Shown: positions 34,150 to 43,200 of the stretch, piece after piece
Position numbering within the stretch: position 1 is the first letter of the stretch
How the letters are laid out: the number at the start of each line of letters is the position of its first letter
NCBI RefSeq assembly: GCF_000426885.1
Contig: NZ_KE384583.1
Span: 31,061-95,060, forward strand
Direction: 5' to 3'
Source of the DNA: Moraxella caprae DSM 19149
GTDB lineage: Bacteria > Pseudomonadota > Gammaproteobacteria > Pseudomonadales > Moraxellaceae
DNA length: 64,000 nucleotides
Position numbers and translations under genes: made by a program
The notes under the pieces: model-generated
The model's input: the letters and a program-made list of their open reading frames with translations, nothing else
Told to the model about the DNA's origin: nothing
Database searches by the model: none

Positions 34150-35184
34150 TCACACGCTTAGGCTCTCCATGCTCCACCGTGGCACGCACGCCACCGACAA
34201 ATCGTCTGTTTGTCCCATGCTAAGACGGCAATACCCTGCATAGGCTATCATCGCCCCGTTATCAGTGCATAGGTGCAACGGGGCATAATGCACGCTCGCC
34301 CCCATCTTGGCAAGGGCGATCTCCAAATGCGCGCGTAGGCTCGCATTGGCGGACACACCCCCTGCAATGACGAGCTGTGTTAGCCCTGTTTGTTTTAGGG
34401 CTTTGGTGCATTTTTTGACGAGTGTATCCACCACCGCATACTGAAAACTTGCCGAAATGTCCGCCCGCACCACAGGATCAGTATCACTCCCTTTGGTGTC
34501 CTTGATGAGATTATGCACGGCTGTTTTCATGCCACTAAAACTAAAATCTAGCCCACGACCCATCATCGGACGTGGCAAATCATAGGCATGGGGGTTGCCC
34601 CCTTTGGCAAGTCGCTCCACGTTCGGCCCCCCAGGGTAAGGCAGACCGAGCATTTTGGCGGTTTTATCAAAACACTCACCCACCGCATCATCAATGCTCT
34701 CGCCCAATATCTCATACCGCCCCACGCCGTCCGCTCGCACCAGCATAGTATGACCGCCCGAGACAAGCAGACAGACAAAGGGAAAATTGACCCCCTTATC
34801 ATTTTCTATCATCGGAGCCAGCAGGTGCCCTTCCATGTGATGAACGCCAATGGCAGGCACGCCAAGCCCATAGGCAAGCGTCCGCCCAAATAACACTCCT
34901 GTCATGAGCGCCCCAATCAGCCCCGGCCCTTTGGTGTAGGCGACCGCATCAATGTCGGATTTGGCGATATTTGCCTTATCCAGCAGCTCATTAAATAATG
35001 GTACAAGTTTACGAATGTGGTCTCTACTGGCAAGCTCAGGCACGACCCCGCCATAAGTGGCGTGTAGCTCAATCTGGCTATACAGCACCTGTGCCAACAA
35101 CCCACCTTGACCGCCGTTTAGCTCACTGTCATAAATGGCAAGTCCTGTTTCATCGCAGGACGTTTCTAAACCTAATACTTTCAT
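34150..35184 (-). CDS. tsaD: tRNA N6-adenosine threonylcarbamoyltransferase
   Basis: TsaD transfers the threonylcarbamoyl group to A37 of ANN-decoding tRNAs, with TsaB and TsaE. The 344 residues fit the family. It has the ASKHA start [16 protein letters not shown], the metal-binding histidines in [11 protein letters not shown] near 110-115, the SGGHTMLV phosphate loop, [12 protein letters not shown] near 180 and the C-terminal [13 protein letters not shown] aspartate region. It is monocistronic here and divergent from coaE across a palindromic repeat. Confidence 0.97.
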   Translation of the reverse strand: MKVLGLETSCDETGLAIYDSELNGGQGGLLAQVLYSQIELHATYGGVVPELASRDHIRKLVPLFNELLDKANIAKSDIDAVAYTKGPGLIGALMTGVLFGRTLAYGLGVPAIGVHHMEGHLLAPMIENDKGVNFPFVCLLVSGGHTMLVRADGVGRYEILGESIDDAVGECFDKTAKMLGLPYPGGPNVERLAKGGNPHAYDLPRPMMGRGLDFSFSGMKTAVHNLIKDTKGSDTDPVVRADISASFQYAVVDTLVKKCTKALKQTGLTQLVIAGGVSANASLRAHLEIALAKMGASVHYAPLHLCTDNGAMIAYAGYCRLSMGQTDDLSVACVPRWSMESLSV

Positions 35185-35373
35185 GATTTCTTTTCCAAAA
35201 ATTTGGGGTATTATAGCATTTTTTAGATGATTGACATTCAGATAAAGATTTTTGATTTTTAATATTGTTAAATTTTATTTTATAAATCATTGATAAGATT
35301 AAAATTATTTAAAAATCACAATCTACCCCTACCAATTGCCAAACCTTTATTATAAACTACACCCAGCGAATTT

Positions 35374-35500
35374 GATATTTACCACGGCTTTGTAGGAACT
35401 GGCTCCGCATGTCCTTTGATAACAAATCAATTTTTATAGGCGTGCTCAGCACGCCCCTACACCCACACATCATAAATTTGTGGTAATTTGAAAGTTCTTT
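35374..35500. repeat. Palindromic repeat family R2, copy 2
   Basis: Begins GATATTTACCACGGCTTTGT, contains AACTGGCTCCGCATGTCC and GGCGTGCTCAGCACGCCCCT, and ends near GTGGTAATTTGAAAG. It fills most of the gap between divergent tsaD and coaE. Confidence 0.75.
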
Positions 35501-35538
35501 GATTATAAACATCCTTTGATCATTTAAAAAGACAAACC

Positions 35539-36186
35539 ATGCCAAACACCCCCACCCCCCCTTTTATCATCGGCTTAACAGGCGGTATCGGTAGCGGAAA
35601 AACCGCCGTGAGCGACCATTTTGCCACGCTTGGCACAGATGTGATAGACGCTGATGTCATCAGCCACGCCATCACCGCCAAAGGCTCACCTGTGTTAGAC
35701 GAGCTTGCCCACGCCTTTGGGACGGATATTCTTACAGACGGCGTGCTTAACCGAACTTACCTGCGTGAGCTTGTCTTTGCTGACCCTGCCAAACTTGCCA
35801 CGCTAAACGCCATCACCCACCCTGCCATACGCACCCAAATCAAGCATGAGCTTGACCACGCCAGTAGCCCCTACGCCATATTATCCGCCCCGCTTTTGTT
35901 AGAGAGTATCAAGGGCGATGATAAGGGCTTGACCGCCCTTTGTGATAGGATTTTGGTTGTGGACGTGCCGACAGAGTTGCAAGTTCAGCGAGCTGTCAAG
36001 CGAGACGGACAGGGCAATAAGGACATTTTGGCAATCATTGATAAGCAAATCAGCCGAGATATACGCCTATCCTATGCCGATGACGTGATAGATAATTCAG
36101 GCAGTTTAGATGATTTATACCGCCAAATCAATGCGTTACATCAAAAATATCTGGCTATGGCAAACGATTTGGCAAAAGACAAATGA
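35539..36186 (+). CDS. coaE: Dephospho-CoA kinase
   Basis: CoaE phosphorylates the 3' hydroxyl of dephospho-CoA, the last step of coenzyme A synthesis. 215 residues. The P-loop is GLTGGIGSGKTAVSDHF near residues 11-27, followed by DADVISHAI, the LAHAFGTDIL and HPAIRTQI segments and the RVLVVD-like LVVDVPTELQVQRAVKRDG block. It is not linked to coaBC. Unlike many relatives, it is not next to pilD or yacG genes in this window. Confidence 0.95.
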   Translation: MPNTPTPPFIIGLTGGIGSGKTAVSDHFATLGTDVIDADVISHAITAKGSPVLDELAHAFGTDILTDGVLNRTYLRELVFADPAKLATLNAITHPAIRTQIKHELDHASSPYAILSAPLLLESIKGDDKGLTALCDRILVVDVPTELQVQRAVKRDGQGNKDILAIIDKQISRDIRLSYADDVIDNSGSLDDLYRQINALHQKYLAMANDLAKDK

Positions 36187-36293
36187 TTTAAAAAGCACCT
36201 TGTAAGCAAATGCTTACACGCATTGATGACATTGGCGTATTTTCTTAGGGGCTAGATTTTGGCATAATACACCCATCAGCAAGGAGACGGCAA

Positions 36294-36365
36294 ATGGATA
36301 AGCCAACATGGACGAGAGCTGATATTATGGAAGCCTTTACGGATAACGCAAGTAGCAAAACCCCT
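36294..36365 (+). other. Short translated-looking leader or truncated ORF
   Basis: An AAGGAGA ribosome site at 36281-36287 and an ATG six bases later start MDKPTWTRADIMEAFTDN, preceded by a promoter-like GGCATAATAC. After about 24 codons the frame runs into a strong terminator hairpin (36369-36405), so the coding part is probably a truncated gene start. No product is proposed. Confidence 0.35.
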
Positions 36366-36368
36366 ATA

Positions 36369-36405
36369 AAACCACAAACTCCCCCAAGTTTGTGGTTTTG
36401 TTTTT
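36369..36405 (+). terminator. Strong terminator after the short ORF / coaE
   Basis: Perfect stem AAACCACAAAC / GTTTGTGGTTT with an eight-base loop, followed by TGTTTTT. Confidence 0.85.
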
Positions 36406-36458
36406 ATGGTTTCATGCCATTATTAACTTTTAAAATTATCAGCACACCAAAAATAAAA

Positions 36459-36487
36459 AAGACAAACATTGAAGTTTGTCTTTTTTA
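36459..36487 (-). terminator. Terminator of the BON/LysM gene
   Basis: AAAAAAGACAAAC / GTTTGTCTTTTTT hairpin, T-rich on the minus strand, 12 bases after the stop at 36499. Confidence 0.85.
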
Positions 36488-36498
36488 TGAGTCAGTGA

Positions 36499-36990
36499 TT
36501 AAGCAGGGATACGCAACACTTGTCCCACATAGATTTTGTCAGGGTGTGATAGCAGTGGCTGATTCGCTTCAAAGATTTTGTTGTAATCATTGGCATTGCC
36601 GTACATTTCTTTGGCGATTTTAGATAGGGTATCGCCTGATTTGACGGTATAAAAACGAGACTCAGGCTCAGGGGTTGCTAAGGTTAATTGGTCGTCCACT
36701 TGGGCAACGTGCTGAACGTTACCTGCGGCAAGTACCGCTTTTTCACGGTCGGCTTGTGAAGCGGCGGTACCTGACAGCACCACCGTGTCAGTGTCGCCAT
36801 TGTAGCTGACTTTTAAGCCGTCAATCTTGGCATTGGCTTGCACACGAGATAATAGCAAGTTGGCAATCTCTTGGGCATTTGGCTCAGCAGGGGCTGATGG
36901 TGTCGCCACAGGGGCTGGGACCGACTCTTCTTTTTTGTTACGGTTAAATACTTTATCGCCGATGTCTTTGGCAAAACTAAAAATACCCAT
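36499..36990 (-). CDS. kbp: BON and LysM domain protein (Kbp/YgaU-like)
   Basis: 163 residues with the Kbp layout: a start MGIFSFAKDIGDKVFNRNKK, a BON domain at about 45-100 (LKVSYNGDTDTVVLSGTAAS) and a C-terminal LysM domain (FYTVKSGDTLSKIAKEMYGN through VGQVLRIP). The E. coli homologue binds K+ and is made under osmotic stress. A linker of Ala/Pro residues joins the start to the BON domain and is longer than in E. coli. The start has a good AAGGAG ribosome site. It is monocistronic, with its own terminator. Confidence 0.88.
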   Translation of the reverse strand: MGIFSFAKDIGDKVFNRNKKEESVPAPVATPSAPAEPNAQEIANLLLSRVQANAKIDGLKVSYNGDTDTVVLSGTAASQADREKAVLAAGNVQHVAQVDDQLTLATPEPESRFYTVKSGDTLSKIAKEMYGNANDYNKIFEANQPLLSHPDKIYVGQVLRIPA

Positions 36991-37140
36991 GATGACTCCT
37001 TATTTGGATTTGATAGAAAGTGTGTTGACATTTAGATGATTTGTCTAGCAACCATCCTTAAAAAACTCCTTACTATCTTAGTATAAAATGATAAAAATTT
37101 GCACTGCATTTATGCGTAAAATTGTTATACTTATGTAATA

Positions 37141-37170
37141 AAAAAACCACTTTTTAAAACTAAAAAGTGG
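37141..37170 (-). terminator. Terminator of the fab cluster after acpP
   Basis: Perfect stem CCACTTTTTA / TAAAAAGTGG with six T residues on the minus strand, 24 bases after acpP. Confidence 0.85.
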
Positions 37171-37193
37171 CGTGTGTTTGACTTCTACCTAAT

Positions 37194-37427
37194 TTACACT
37201 TTGGCAGACACGTAGTCAATGGCTTTTTGAACGGTGGTTAGCTCAGCTGAATCTTCGTCAGGAATGGTAATACCAAACTCATTTTCAAACGCCATCACAA
37301 GCTCCACTAAGTCAAGAGAGTCTGCACCTAGGTCGTCCATGAAAGACGCTGCATTGTTAATTTCGTCAGCATTTAGGCTAAGTTGCTCGGCAACGGCCGC
37401 TTTTACTTTGGCTTCGATATCGCTCAT
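37194..37427 (-). CDS. acpP: Acyl carrier protein
   Basis: A 77-residue carrier for growing fatty acids. It is phosphopantetheinylated on the serine of [12 protein letters not shown] (near residue 37). Very acidic helices ([28 protein letters not shown]) are typical. The ATG at 37427 follows AAAAAGGAT; an upstream in-frame ATG has no ribosome site. It is the last gene of fabD-fabG-acpP, 157 bases after fabG, so it may also have its own promoter, as acpP often does for high expression. Confidence 0.97.
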   Translation of the reverse strand: MSDIEAKVKAAVAEQLSLNADEINNAASFMDDLGADSLDLVELVMAFENEFGITIPDEDSAELTTVQKAIDYVSAKV

Positions 37428-37584
37428 AAGAGTATCCTTTTTAACATGGGAATTTAAGAAAATCAGCACCAATGATTTGATGACTGAAAACTTGTGTATG
37501 ATAAAACATTTTTGTCATTTATGCAAGTGCTATTAGTACGCTCGTTCACAAATTTACATAAAATCGTGACGTACACGTGACAAA

Positions 37585-38313
37585 TCACATGTACATGCCA
37601 CCATTGACCGCCAACACTTCGCCTGTGATGTAGCTTGCCCCATCACTTGCCAAAAACGACACCGCTGCGGCAATCTCCTCAGGCTGAGCCATACGCCCAA
37701 GCGGTACAGCATCTAGCATAGAGTTTACCAAACGCTCGTCTAGCTCTTCGGTCATGTCCGTCTCGACAAAACCAGGGGCGACACAGTTTACCGTAACCCC
37801 ACGAGAGCCAATCTCACGAGCCAACGCACGGGTAAAGCCTTCCACGCCTGCCTTGGACGCGGCATAGTTGGTCTGACCTGCGTTACCCATCTGCCCGACC
37901 ACGGATGTGACGTTGATGATACGTCCAGAGCGGGCTTTCATCATGCCACGCACCGCACGGCGACTCATGCGATAGATGGCGGTTAAGTTGGTATCAAGCA
38001 CGCTCGCCCAGTCTTCATCTTTCATACGCATGAGCAGACCGTCTTTGGTAATGCCTGCGTTATTGACCAGTACATTGACCGAGCCGTACACGCTGTCAAT
38101 CTCTTCAAAGAGTTTATCAATCGCCGCATCATCACAGACATCAAGCACACGCCCGATACCCCCCGACTCGGACAGATACTCTTCTATCGCTTCCGCTCCA
38201 CGCTCGCTGGTGGCGGTACCAATGACAAAATGCCCTTCACTGGCAAACTGCTCGGCAATGGCACGCCCGATACCACGGCTCGCCCCTGTGACTAGGATAA
38301 TCTTACGACTCAT
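37585..38313 (-). CDS. fabG: 3-oxoacyl-ACP reductase
   Basis: FabG reduces beta-ketoacyl-ACP with NADPH in fatty acid elongation. 242 residues. The cofactor motif is TGASRGIGRAIA at 8-19, NNAGIT near 86 is present, and the catalytic Ser-Tyr-Lys triad is in NVTSVVGQMGNAGQTNYAAS followed by K. The C-terminus ITGEVLAVNGGMYM is standard. Its start overlaps the end of fabD by 11 bases, with GGAG inside fabD as ribosome site, so translation is coupled. Confidence 0.96.
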   Translation of the reverse strand: MSRKIILVTGASRGIGRAIAEQFASEGHFVIGTATSERGAEAIEEYLSESGGIGRVLDVCDDAAIDKLFEEIDSVYGSVNVLVNNAGITKDGLLMRMKDEDWASVLDTNLTAIYRMSRRAVRGMMKARSGRIINVTSVVGQMGNAGQTNYAASKAGVEGFTRALAREIGSRGVTVNCVAPGFVETDMTEELDERLVNSMLDAVPLGRMAQPEEIAAAVSFLASDGASYITGEVLAVNGGMYM

Positions 38314-39250
38314 GTAATTGCTCCAATTTTTCTAAACGTGCTAATTTGTCCGTCGGCAAAGCGACAATCGGTGTCTCTTGACGTTTGGCAAGATTAGACA
38401 GGACATTGCCCGGCCCGCACTCAATCACAACATCGATTTGTTTATCGGCAAGTTTTTGCATGGTTTGTGACCACAGCACTGGCATGGAGAGCTGTTCGGT
38501 GAGAGCGGTCTTGATGTCGCTGACATGCTTATGCACTTGGGCATGACGGTTTTGGATGACAGGGATTTGGGCGGTGGCAAATTCGGTCGTATCCAAAAGT
38601 TTTGCCAATGCGTCGCTGGCAGGGTTCATCAGCTCACAGTGCGACGGCACAGAGACTTTGAGTGGCACCGCCTTTTTGCCCAGTGACTCTACCGCTGACA
38701 GCACATGGCTCACACCCACTTGTGTGCCTGCAATCACCACTTGTCCGGGGTTATTAAAGTTGGCAGGACCCACAATGCCTGCGTTTTCGGTAGCATCTTC
38801 GCACAGACTGGCAACCTGCTCATCATCCAACCCCAGCACCGCCACCATCTGCGTGTCTATCCCTGCCACCGCCCCTGTCATGAGCTTGCCACGCTCATGC
38901 ACGAGCTTGACCGCATCTGTCAGGCTAAGCACGCCACTTGCCACCAGTGCCGAGTACTCACCGAGCGAATGCCCTGCCAAGCACAGCGGTGTTATCCCCT
39001 GTGCTGACAGTTTGTCTTTGACAATCTGCCAAATCGCCACGCTCGCTGTGAGCAGAGCAGGCTGAGTAAATTCGGTCTTATTAAGACGGCTCTCATCATG
39101 GGTTATCTCCCACAAATCCACGCCCAACGCACCACTTGCTTCGTCAAACGTAGTCTTTACCACACTAAAATGCTCGGCAAGCTCATCCATCATGCCAATG
39201 GTCTGCGACCCTTGACCAGGGAAAATCACTGCCACACGTTTTGTTGTCAT
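38303..39250 (-). CDS. fabD: Malonyl-CoA:ACP transacylase
   Basis: FabD loads malonyl groups on ACP. 315 residues from the ATG at 39250 (MTTKRVAVIFPGQGSQ). The nucleophile serine is in GHSLGEYSALVASG near residue 92, the catalytic histidine is in VSVPSHCELM near 205 and the late EIG-like ECGPGNVLSNLAKR is present. It leads the fabD-fabG-acpP operon. plsX and fabH, which often lie between rpmF and fabD in other gammaproteobacteria, are absent here. Confidence 0.95.
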   Translation of the reverse strand: MTTKRVAVIFPGQGSQTIGMMDELAEHFSVVKTTFDEASGALGVDLWEITHDESRLNKTEFTQPALLTASVAIWQIVKDKLSAQGITPLCLAGHSLGEYSALVASGVLSLTDAVKLVHERGKLMTGAVAGIDTQMVAVLGLDDEQVASLCEDATENAGIVGPANFNNPGQVVIAGTQVGVSHVLSAVESLGKKAVPLKVSVPSHCELMNPASDALAKLLDTTEFATAQIPVIQNRHAQVHKHVSDIKTALTEQLSMPVLWSQTMQKLADKQIDVVIECGPGNVLSNLAKRQETPIVALPTDKLARLEKLEQLHES

Positions 39251-39464
39251 GTTACACCATTTTTTATCAAACATTCATCACGCTGATGAACGTATCATTT
39301 TACCATAAATAATAAACATTTGTTTACAAATTATCGATTAAATTTACAAACAAATTTTTTACAATTTAATGTCCGATAACCATTTTTATAAAACAGCTCT
39401 TGTTTAAAGCAAACTACACCATAAAAGCAGGCACGTCCCACTAATGGCAATCAATAATTTAAAA

Positions 39465-39501
39465 CAAAAAAGCCAAGCTCATGCGGTCATGGAACTTGGC
39501 T
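39465..39501 (-). terminator. Terminator of yceD-rpmF
   Basis: AAGCCAAG / CTTGGCTT stem, followed on the minus strand by TTTTTGTTTT. It separates rpmF from fabD. Confidence 0.8.
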
Positions 39502-39536
39502 TAGGCTTGGTTTTTACAAGGTAGAAACCAAACAAA

Positions 39537-39719
39537 TTAGCTTTCGGCGGCTACTTTAAATAGCTGACGACCACGGTAAAAACCGTCTTTGGTCGCATGA
39601 TGACGAATGTGTTTTTCGCCAGTGGTAGAATCAATGCTTAGAGTGGCAACGCTGATACGGTCGTGAGAACGACGCATATCACGGCGTGAACGGCTTTTGC
39701 GGTTTTGTTGAACTGCCAT
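39537..39719 (-). CDS. rpmF: 50S ribosomal protein L32
   Basis: 60 residues: [20 protein letters not shown], then [17 protein letters not shown] and the C-terminal [11 protein letters not shown]. The highly basic start and the [12 protein letters not shown] motif are diagnostic of L32. AGGAGCT precedes the ATG at 39719. The zinc-binding cysteines of some L32 versions are absent, as in E. coli. It follows yceD, the conserved neighbour. Confidence 0.97.
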   Translation of the reverse strand: MAVQQNRKSRSRRDMRRSHDRISVATLSIDSTTGEKHIRHHATKDGFYRGRQLFKVAAES

Positions 39720-39893
39720 GATAGCTCCTAAAATAAAGTACGGCAAATGACTGCCAAATTTAATGAAAGTGGGTATCTGTGGCGGTAGCATCATTTTCGC
39801 CTAATCAAATGGGTGCAGATACATTAAACGCCCTATTATACCAAAAATTTGACATTTTAAAAGCCTATTTTTGCAAAATTTACAAAATATTGC

Positions 39894-40445
39894 TTAGCCC
39901 GACAGTTTACCCTTTAACTGCTCCAACACAGCAAAGGGGTTTTCGGCAGGTTCGTCCGCCACATCGCCCACGCTGTCCGTGTGCATGTCGCAGTCGTCAT
40001 GGCGTGGCGAGAGCGGAATGGCAAGCAGTAGCTCATCTTCTAGCATGTCCTCCACAGGGAGTATTTTTTTGCCATCGGGACAAATCTCATCTAGCAGGAC
40101 ATAATCTGCCGTCTCATCTAGGGCTTCTAGGTAGCCAATCTTGTTTTCGCTCTCTAAGATTGCCATGCGGTAATTGCCCGAGACATCCACAGGCATGGAG
40201 TTAAGACAGCGTTGGCACGCCACGGACAGCACCGCTTTGACATCATAGGTTAGCCACAGGATTTTGTCTTGTCGGGCGAGCGTTAAGGCAACGCTTAGCA
40301 CATCATCACTAGCGATAACCTGCCCTGCTAGGCGTGGCAAGGCAGTCACAGGAACATCGCCCTGCCATGTAAAGCCGATGTCTGCCCATTTGTCAAAGGC
40401 GATGTTTTGGGGCAGTGTGGCTGATTGGTGCGTGGGTGCGGTCAT
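39894..40445 (-). CDS. yceD: YceD/DUF177 protein (23S rRNA accumulation protein)
   Basis: 183 residues of the DUF177 family, whose gene nearly always precedes rpmF and is linked to 23S rRNA accumulation. Motifs are LTYDVKAVLSVACQRCLNSM with the paired cysteines, YVLLDEICPDGKKILPVEDM and LEDELLLAIPLSPRHDDC. A 174-base gap separates it from rpmF, so rpmF may have an extra promoter. Confidence 0.9.
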   Translation of the reverse strand: MTAPTHQSATLPQNIAFDKWADIGFTWQGDVPVTALPRLAGQVIASDDVLSVALTLARQDKILWLTYDVKAVLSVACQRCLNSMPVDVSGNYRMAILESENKIGYLEALDETADYVLLDEICPDGKKILPVEDMLEDELLLAIPLSPRHDDCDMHTDSVGDVADEPAENPFAVLEQLKGKLSG

Positions 40446-40555
40446 CTTGTCATCATCATAAAAATTTGGCTTATTATTTCATAAAACCTGCCAAAATTCA
40501 CGCAAAATTTGTGGAGCGTGGTATAATTTTTGTTTTTAGATTCAGATAACACCCC

Positions 40556-41236
40556 ATGAGCACCACTGATTTTAGCAAGCTGGGTCTGCACACCCAAACA
40601 TCACTCTGGCAAGCCTTTTATGATGACAAAACCATACAGGCGTGCGTGGCAGACGTGTGCCGTTTTGATGAGACATATCGCACGCTAAAACAGACATGGC
40701 AAACCCTAAGCGATGATGAGCATGAACAGACCGACTGGCTCATCACCCTATTTAATCATCTCTATCAGCACAGCGCCATGCCGACCCTACTTGTACGTGG
40801 TAAGAGCGAACCTGAATACTTTGCTGGCAAAGACGGCATGCCTGCTCGCATTGAGTTCGCTCACGGGTTTTTCCAAAGTGCGTTGCATGAGATAAGCCAT
40901 TGGTGCGTGGCAGGGGCGACACGCAGGGGACTTGATGATTTTGGCTATTGGTACTGCCCTGACGGGCGAGATGAGATGACCCAACGCCAGTTTGAGAAGG
41001 CAGAAATCAAACCCCAAGCCATCGAATGCCTGCTGTCATTGGCGTTGGGGCGGTATTTTTATGTCTCAGCGGACAACCTAAATGCCGATTTTGACACATC
41101 AAACAGCACCTTTGCCACAGACGTGTACGCCCAAGCTCATGCCTATTTGCAAAATCCACACGCACCGTCTTGCCTTTTATCCAAAGATGCCAAACGCCTG
41201 ATTTGGGTGTGTTTAGACATGAATATGGCAAGGTAA
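40556..41236 (+). CDS. epmC: Elongation factor P hydroxylase
   Basis: EpmC (YfcM) hydroxylates the beta-lysylated lysine of elongation factor P, using an iron centre. 226 residues. The metal-binding block is FFQSALHEISHWCVAGATRR near residues 105-125, followed by DFGYWYCPDGRDEMTQRQFE, both well conserved in EpmC. The upstream half (SALPTLLV-like SAMPTLLVRGKSEPEYF) also fits. The EF-P and EpmA/EpmB genes are not in this window. The next gene is a YciO-like protein in the same direction, 71 bases away. Confidence 0.92.
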   Translation: MSTTDFSKLGLHTQTSLWQAFYDDKTIQACVADVCRFDETYRTLKQTWQTLSDDEHEQTDWLITLFNHLYQHSAMPTLLVRGKSEPEYFAGKDGMPARIEFAHGFFQSALHEISHWCVAGATRRGLDDFGYWYCPDGRDEMTQRQFEKAEIKPQAIECLLSLALGRYFYVSADNLNADFDTSNSTFATDVYAQAHAYLQNPHAPSCLLSKDAKRLIWVCLDMNMAR

Positions 41237-41307
41237 ACGGGGAATTTATAAATATCATTTGCCCCCATAAACCCATCTAACACATTATCAATTTGTAAGG
41301 ACAATCC

Positions 41308-41856
41308 ATGAAAACACTCTATATCCATCCCGACAACCCCCAACCCCGCCTGATAGACGAAACGGCAACTACCTTATCATCAGGCAAAGTCATCATCACA
41401 CCGACCGAGTGTGGCTATCGTTTCGCCTTTGGGATGAATGCCAAAGACGCCTTTGAACGCTTGGTGCGTCTGGGACTAGATGAGTCCGATTTGCTACTGG
41501 TGTGCCAAAACATCAGTCAGCTGTCGGACGTGGCGGTCGTGGCAAATGATGCTTTTCGTACCCTAAAAAGCGACTTTACACCCCATCACGCCTTTGTCTT
41601 GGAGCCGACCAAAGTGGTCAATAAAAAAATCATCAGCAAAAAATCACTTCGCTTTACCACGTCCGCCACGCCCGTGATGATGGCACTGTTAGAGCAAATT
41701 GGCGAGCCGTTTTTCATCGCTCCACTCGTCTATCAAGGCGAGCCTGTCAGCGAACATTATGACATCACGGACAAATTAGACTCACAAGCAGACATTTTTG
41801 TGGATGTGGGCGTGATTGATGATATTGAGATAAGCGTGGTTGATTTGATGGATTAG
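41308..41856 (+). CDS. YciO/Sua5-YrdC family protein, divergent and short
   Basis: 182 residues of the YrdC-fold family, closest in pattern to YciO: VIITPTECGYRFAFGMNAKD, then LLLVCQNISQLSDVAVVAND and AFRTLK, HHAFVLEPTKVVNKKI, and TSATPVMMALLEQIGEPFFI. Relative to threonylcarbamoyl-AMP synthases the KxR-type catalytic basic motif after the first helix is replaced by LGLDESD, and the protein stops at SVVDLMD, before the usual terminal V-R-x-G strand. It may therefore bind RNA or nucleotides without full synthase activity. The ribosome site is AAGGAC. Confidence 0.75.
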   Translation: MKTLYIHPDNPQPRLIDETATTLSSGKVIITPTECGYRFAFGMNAKDAFERLVRLGLDESDLLLVCQNISQLSDVAVVANDAFRTLKSDFTPHHAFVLEPTKVVNKKIISKKSLRFTTSATPVMMALLEQIGEPFFIAPLVYQGEPVSEHYDITDKLDSQADIFVDVGVIDDIEISVVDLMD

Positions 41857-41908
41857 GATTTATTTTTAAAATCCAAACCTTAACTCAATAATACCAATTT
41901 TAAAAAAC

Positions 41909-41934
41909 AAAAAAGTGCAAATCGCACCTTTTTA
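41909..41934. terminator. Bidirectional terminator between the yciO-like gene and minE
   Basis: AAAAAGTGC / GCACCTTTTT-type hairpin with A-rich and T-rich flanks on both sides. Confidence 0.65.
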
Positions 41935-41947
41935 TCTGCCCTGCCTG

Positions 41948-42223
41948 TTATTTACGGTCGGGCAAATTGATGTTCATTTCAAGCACATCAAGGCTTTCTT
42001 CATGACGCTGTTTGATATTGACATCATCAATCTGTACGCCACTAATGAATTTATTGACCACCGCCAAAATCTCACGCTTCATCTCATCCACACGCTCAGG
42101 GGTCAGGCGAGTGTTTAGGCGGTCGTGGCTTGCGACGATGACTTTTAGGCGGTCTTTGGCGATAGACGCACTGGTTGGCTCATCGCCCCCACCAAATAAC
42201 GTACTCCAAAATCCTTTTTTCAT
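41948..42223 (-). CDS. minE: Cell division topological specificity factor MinE
   Basis: 91 residues; sets MinCD oscillation by stimulating MinD ATPase. The N-terminal membrane and MinD-binding part is [20 protein letters not shown] with [14 protein letters not shown], and the dimerisation domain holds [19 protein letters not shown]. The ATG at 42223 is one base after the minD stop, so the pair is translationally coupled. It is slightly longer than E. coli MinE (88). Confidence 0.95.
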   Translation of the reverse strand: MKKGFWSTLFGGGDEPTSASIAKDRLKVIVASHDRLNTRLTPERVDEMKREILAVVNKFISGVQIDDVNIKQRHEESLDVLEMNINLPDRK

Positions 42224-42224
42224 A

Positions 42225-43040
42225 TCAGCCCCCGAACAACTTAGCAAAGAAACCTTTCTTTTTGACATCAATGTGACGCAAAGGACGGTTTTCACCCAAG
42301 AATCGTGCCACGATGTCATCATAGCATTGACCTGCTGCCGAGTCTTTAAAATAAATGACAGGCTGACCGTGGTTTGACGCTTCTAGCACGGCATTAGACT
42401 CTGGAATGACACCGATGAGTGGCACTTTTAGAATGTCATTGGCAATGTCATCAATGCCCATCATCTCGCCGTGGGCGGCACGCTCTGGGTTGTAGCGAGT
42501 AATGATGAGATGTTCTTTGACGCTACCACCTTCTTCGACACGTTTGGTGCGAGACTGCAAGATACCAATGATACGGTCAGAATCTCGCACGCTCGATACT
42601 TCTGGGTTGGTGACAATCAAAGCTTCATCGGCGTGATACATGGCAAGCTGTGCCCCACGCTCAATCCCTGCCGGACTGTCGCAGATGATGTAGTCAAAGC
42701 CCAGCTCATCAGACAGCTCTTTCATGACCGCCGCCACGCCTTCATCGGTTAAGGCGTCTTTGTCACGGGTTTGCGAGGCAGGCAGAATGTACAGATTTTC
42801 CTGCTGTTTGTCTTTGACCAGTGCTTGTGAGAGCTTGGCATTACCACTGATGACATCCACAAAGTCATAAACAATGCGGTTCTCACAGCCCATGATAAGG
42901 TCAAGGTTACGCAAACCCACGTCAAAGTCGATGATGACCGTCTTATACCCACGCTCTGCCAGACCTGCCCCAAAAGACGCACTGGTGGTGGTTTTGCCCA
43001 CACCGCCTTTACCTGATGTTACTACGATGATTTTTGCCAC
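42225..43040 (-). CDS. minD: Septum site-determining ATPase MinD
   Basis: 271 residues. A deviant Walker [18 protein letters not shown] at 10-26 with the signature lysine, switch [16 protein letters not shown], and a C-terminal amphipathic membrane-targeting helix ([12 protein letters not shown]). It recruits MinC to the membrane and oscillates with MinE. In most gammaproteobacteria minC lies a few bases upstream; here 385 bases containing a complete MITE intervene. The start follows AAGGAGTTGCCCTGTGGCA on the minus strand. Confidence 0.96.
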   Translation of the reverse strand: MAKIIVVTSGKGGVGKTTTSASFGAGLAERGYKTVIIDFDVGLRNLDLIMGCENRIVYDFVDVISGNAKLSQALVKDKQQENLYILPASQTRDKDALTDEGVAAVMKELSDELGFDYIICDSPAGIERGAQLAMYHADEALIVTNPEVSSVRDSDRIIGILQSRTKRVEEGGSVKEHLIITRYNPERAAHGEMMGIDDIANDILKVPLIGVIPESNAVLEASNHGQPVIYFKDSAAGQCYDDIVARFLGENRPLRHIDVKKKGFFAKLFGG

Positions 43041-43200
43041 AGGGCAACTCCTTATAATTTGGTATTGCTACATTTAGCAATTTAAAAATACTTTGTGCTC
43101 AACTGTCTTTTTTATCATTGCTGTTATTTTTACTCTATTCATCAATGATTTGCCACCAGTTAAGATTTAGAAAAAATTTATCTATTTTACCATAATTTTA

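Noticed and set aside
34139-34163. GCCTAAGC / GCTTAGGC hairpin at the end of tsaD
   Set aside because: It includes the stop codon region and has no T run on the minus strand, so it is not called a terminator.
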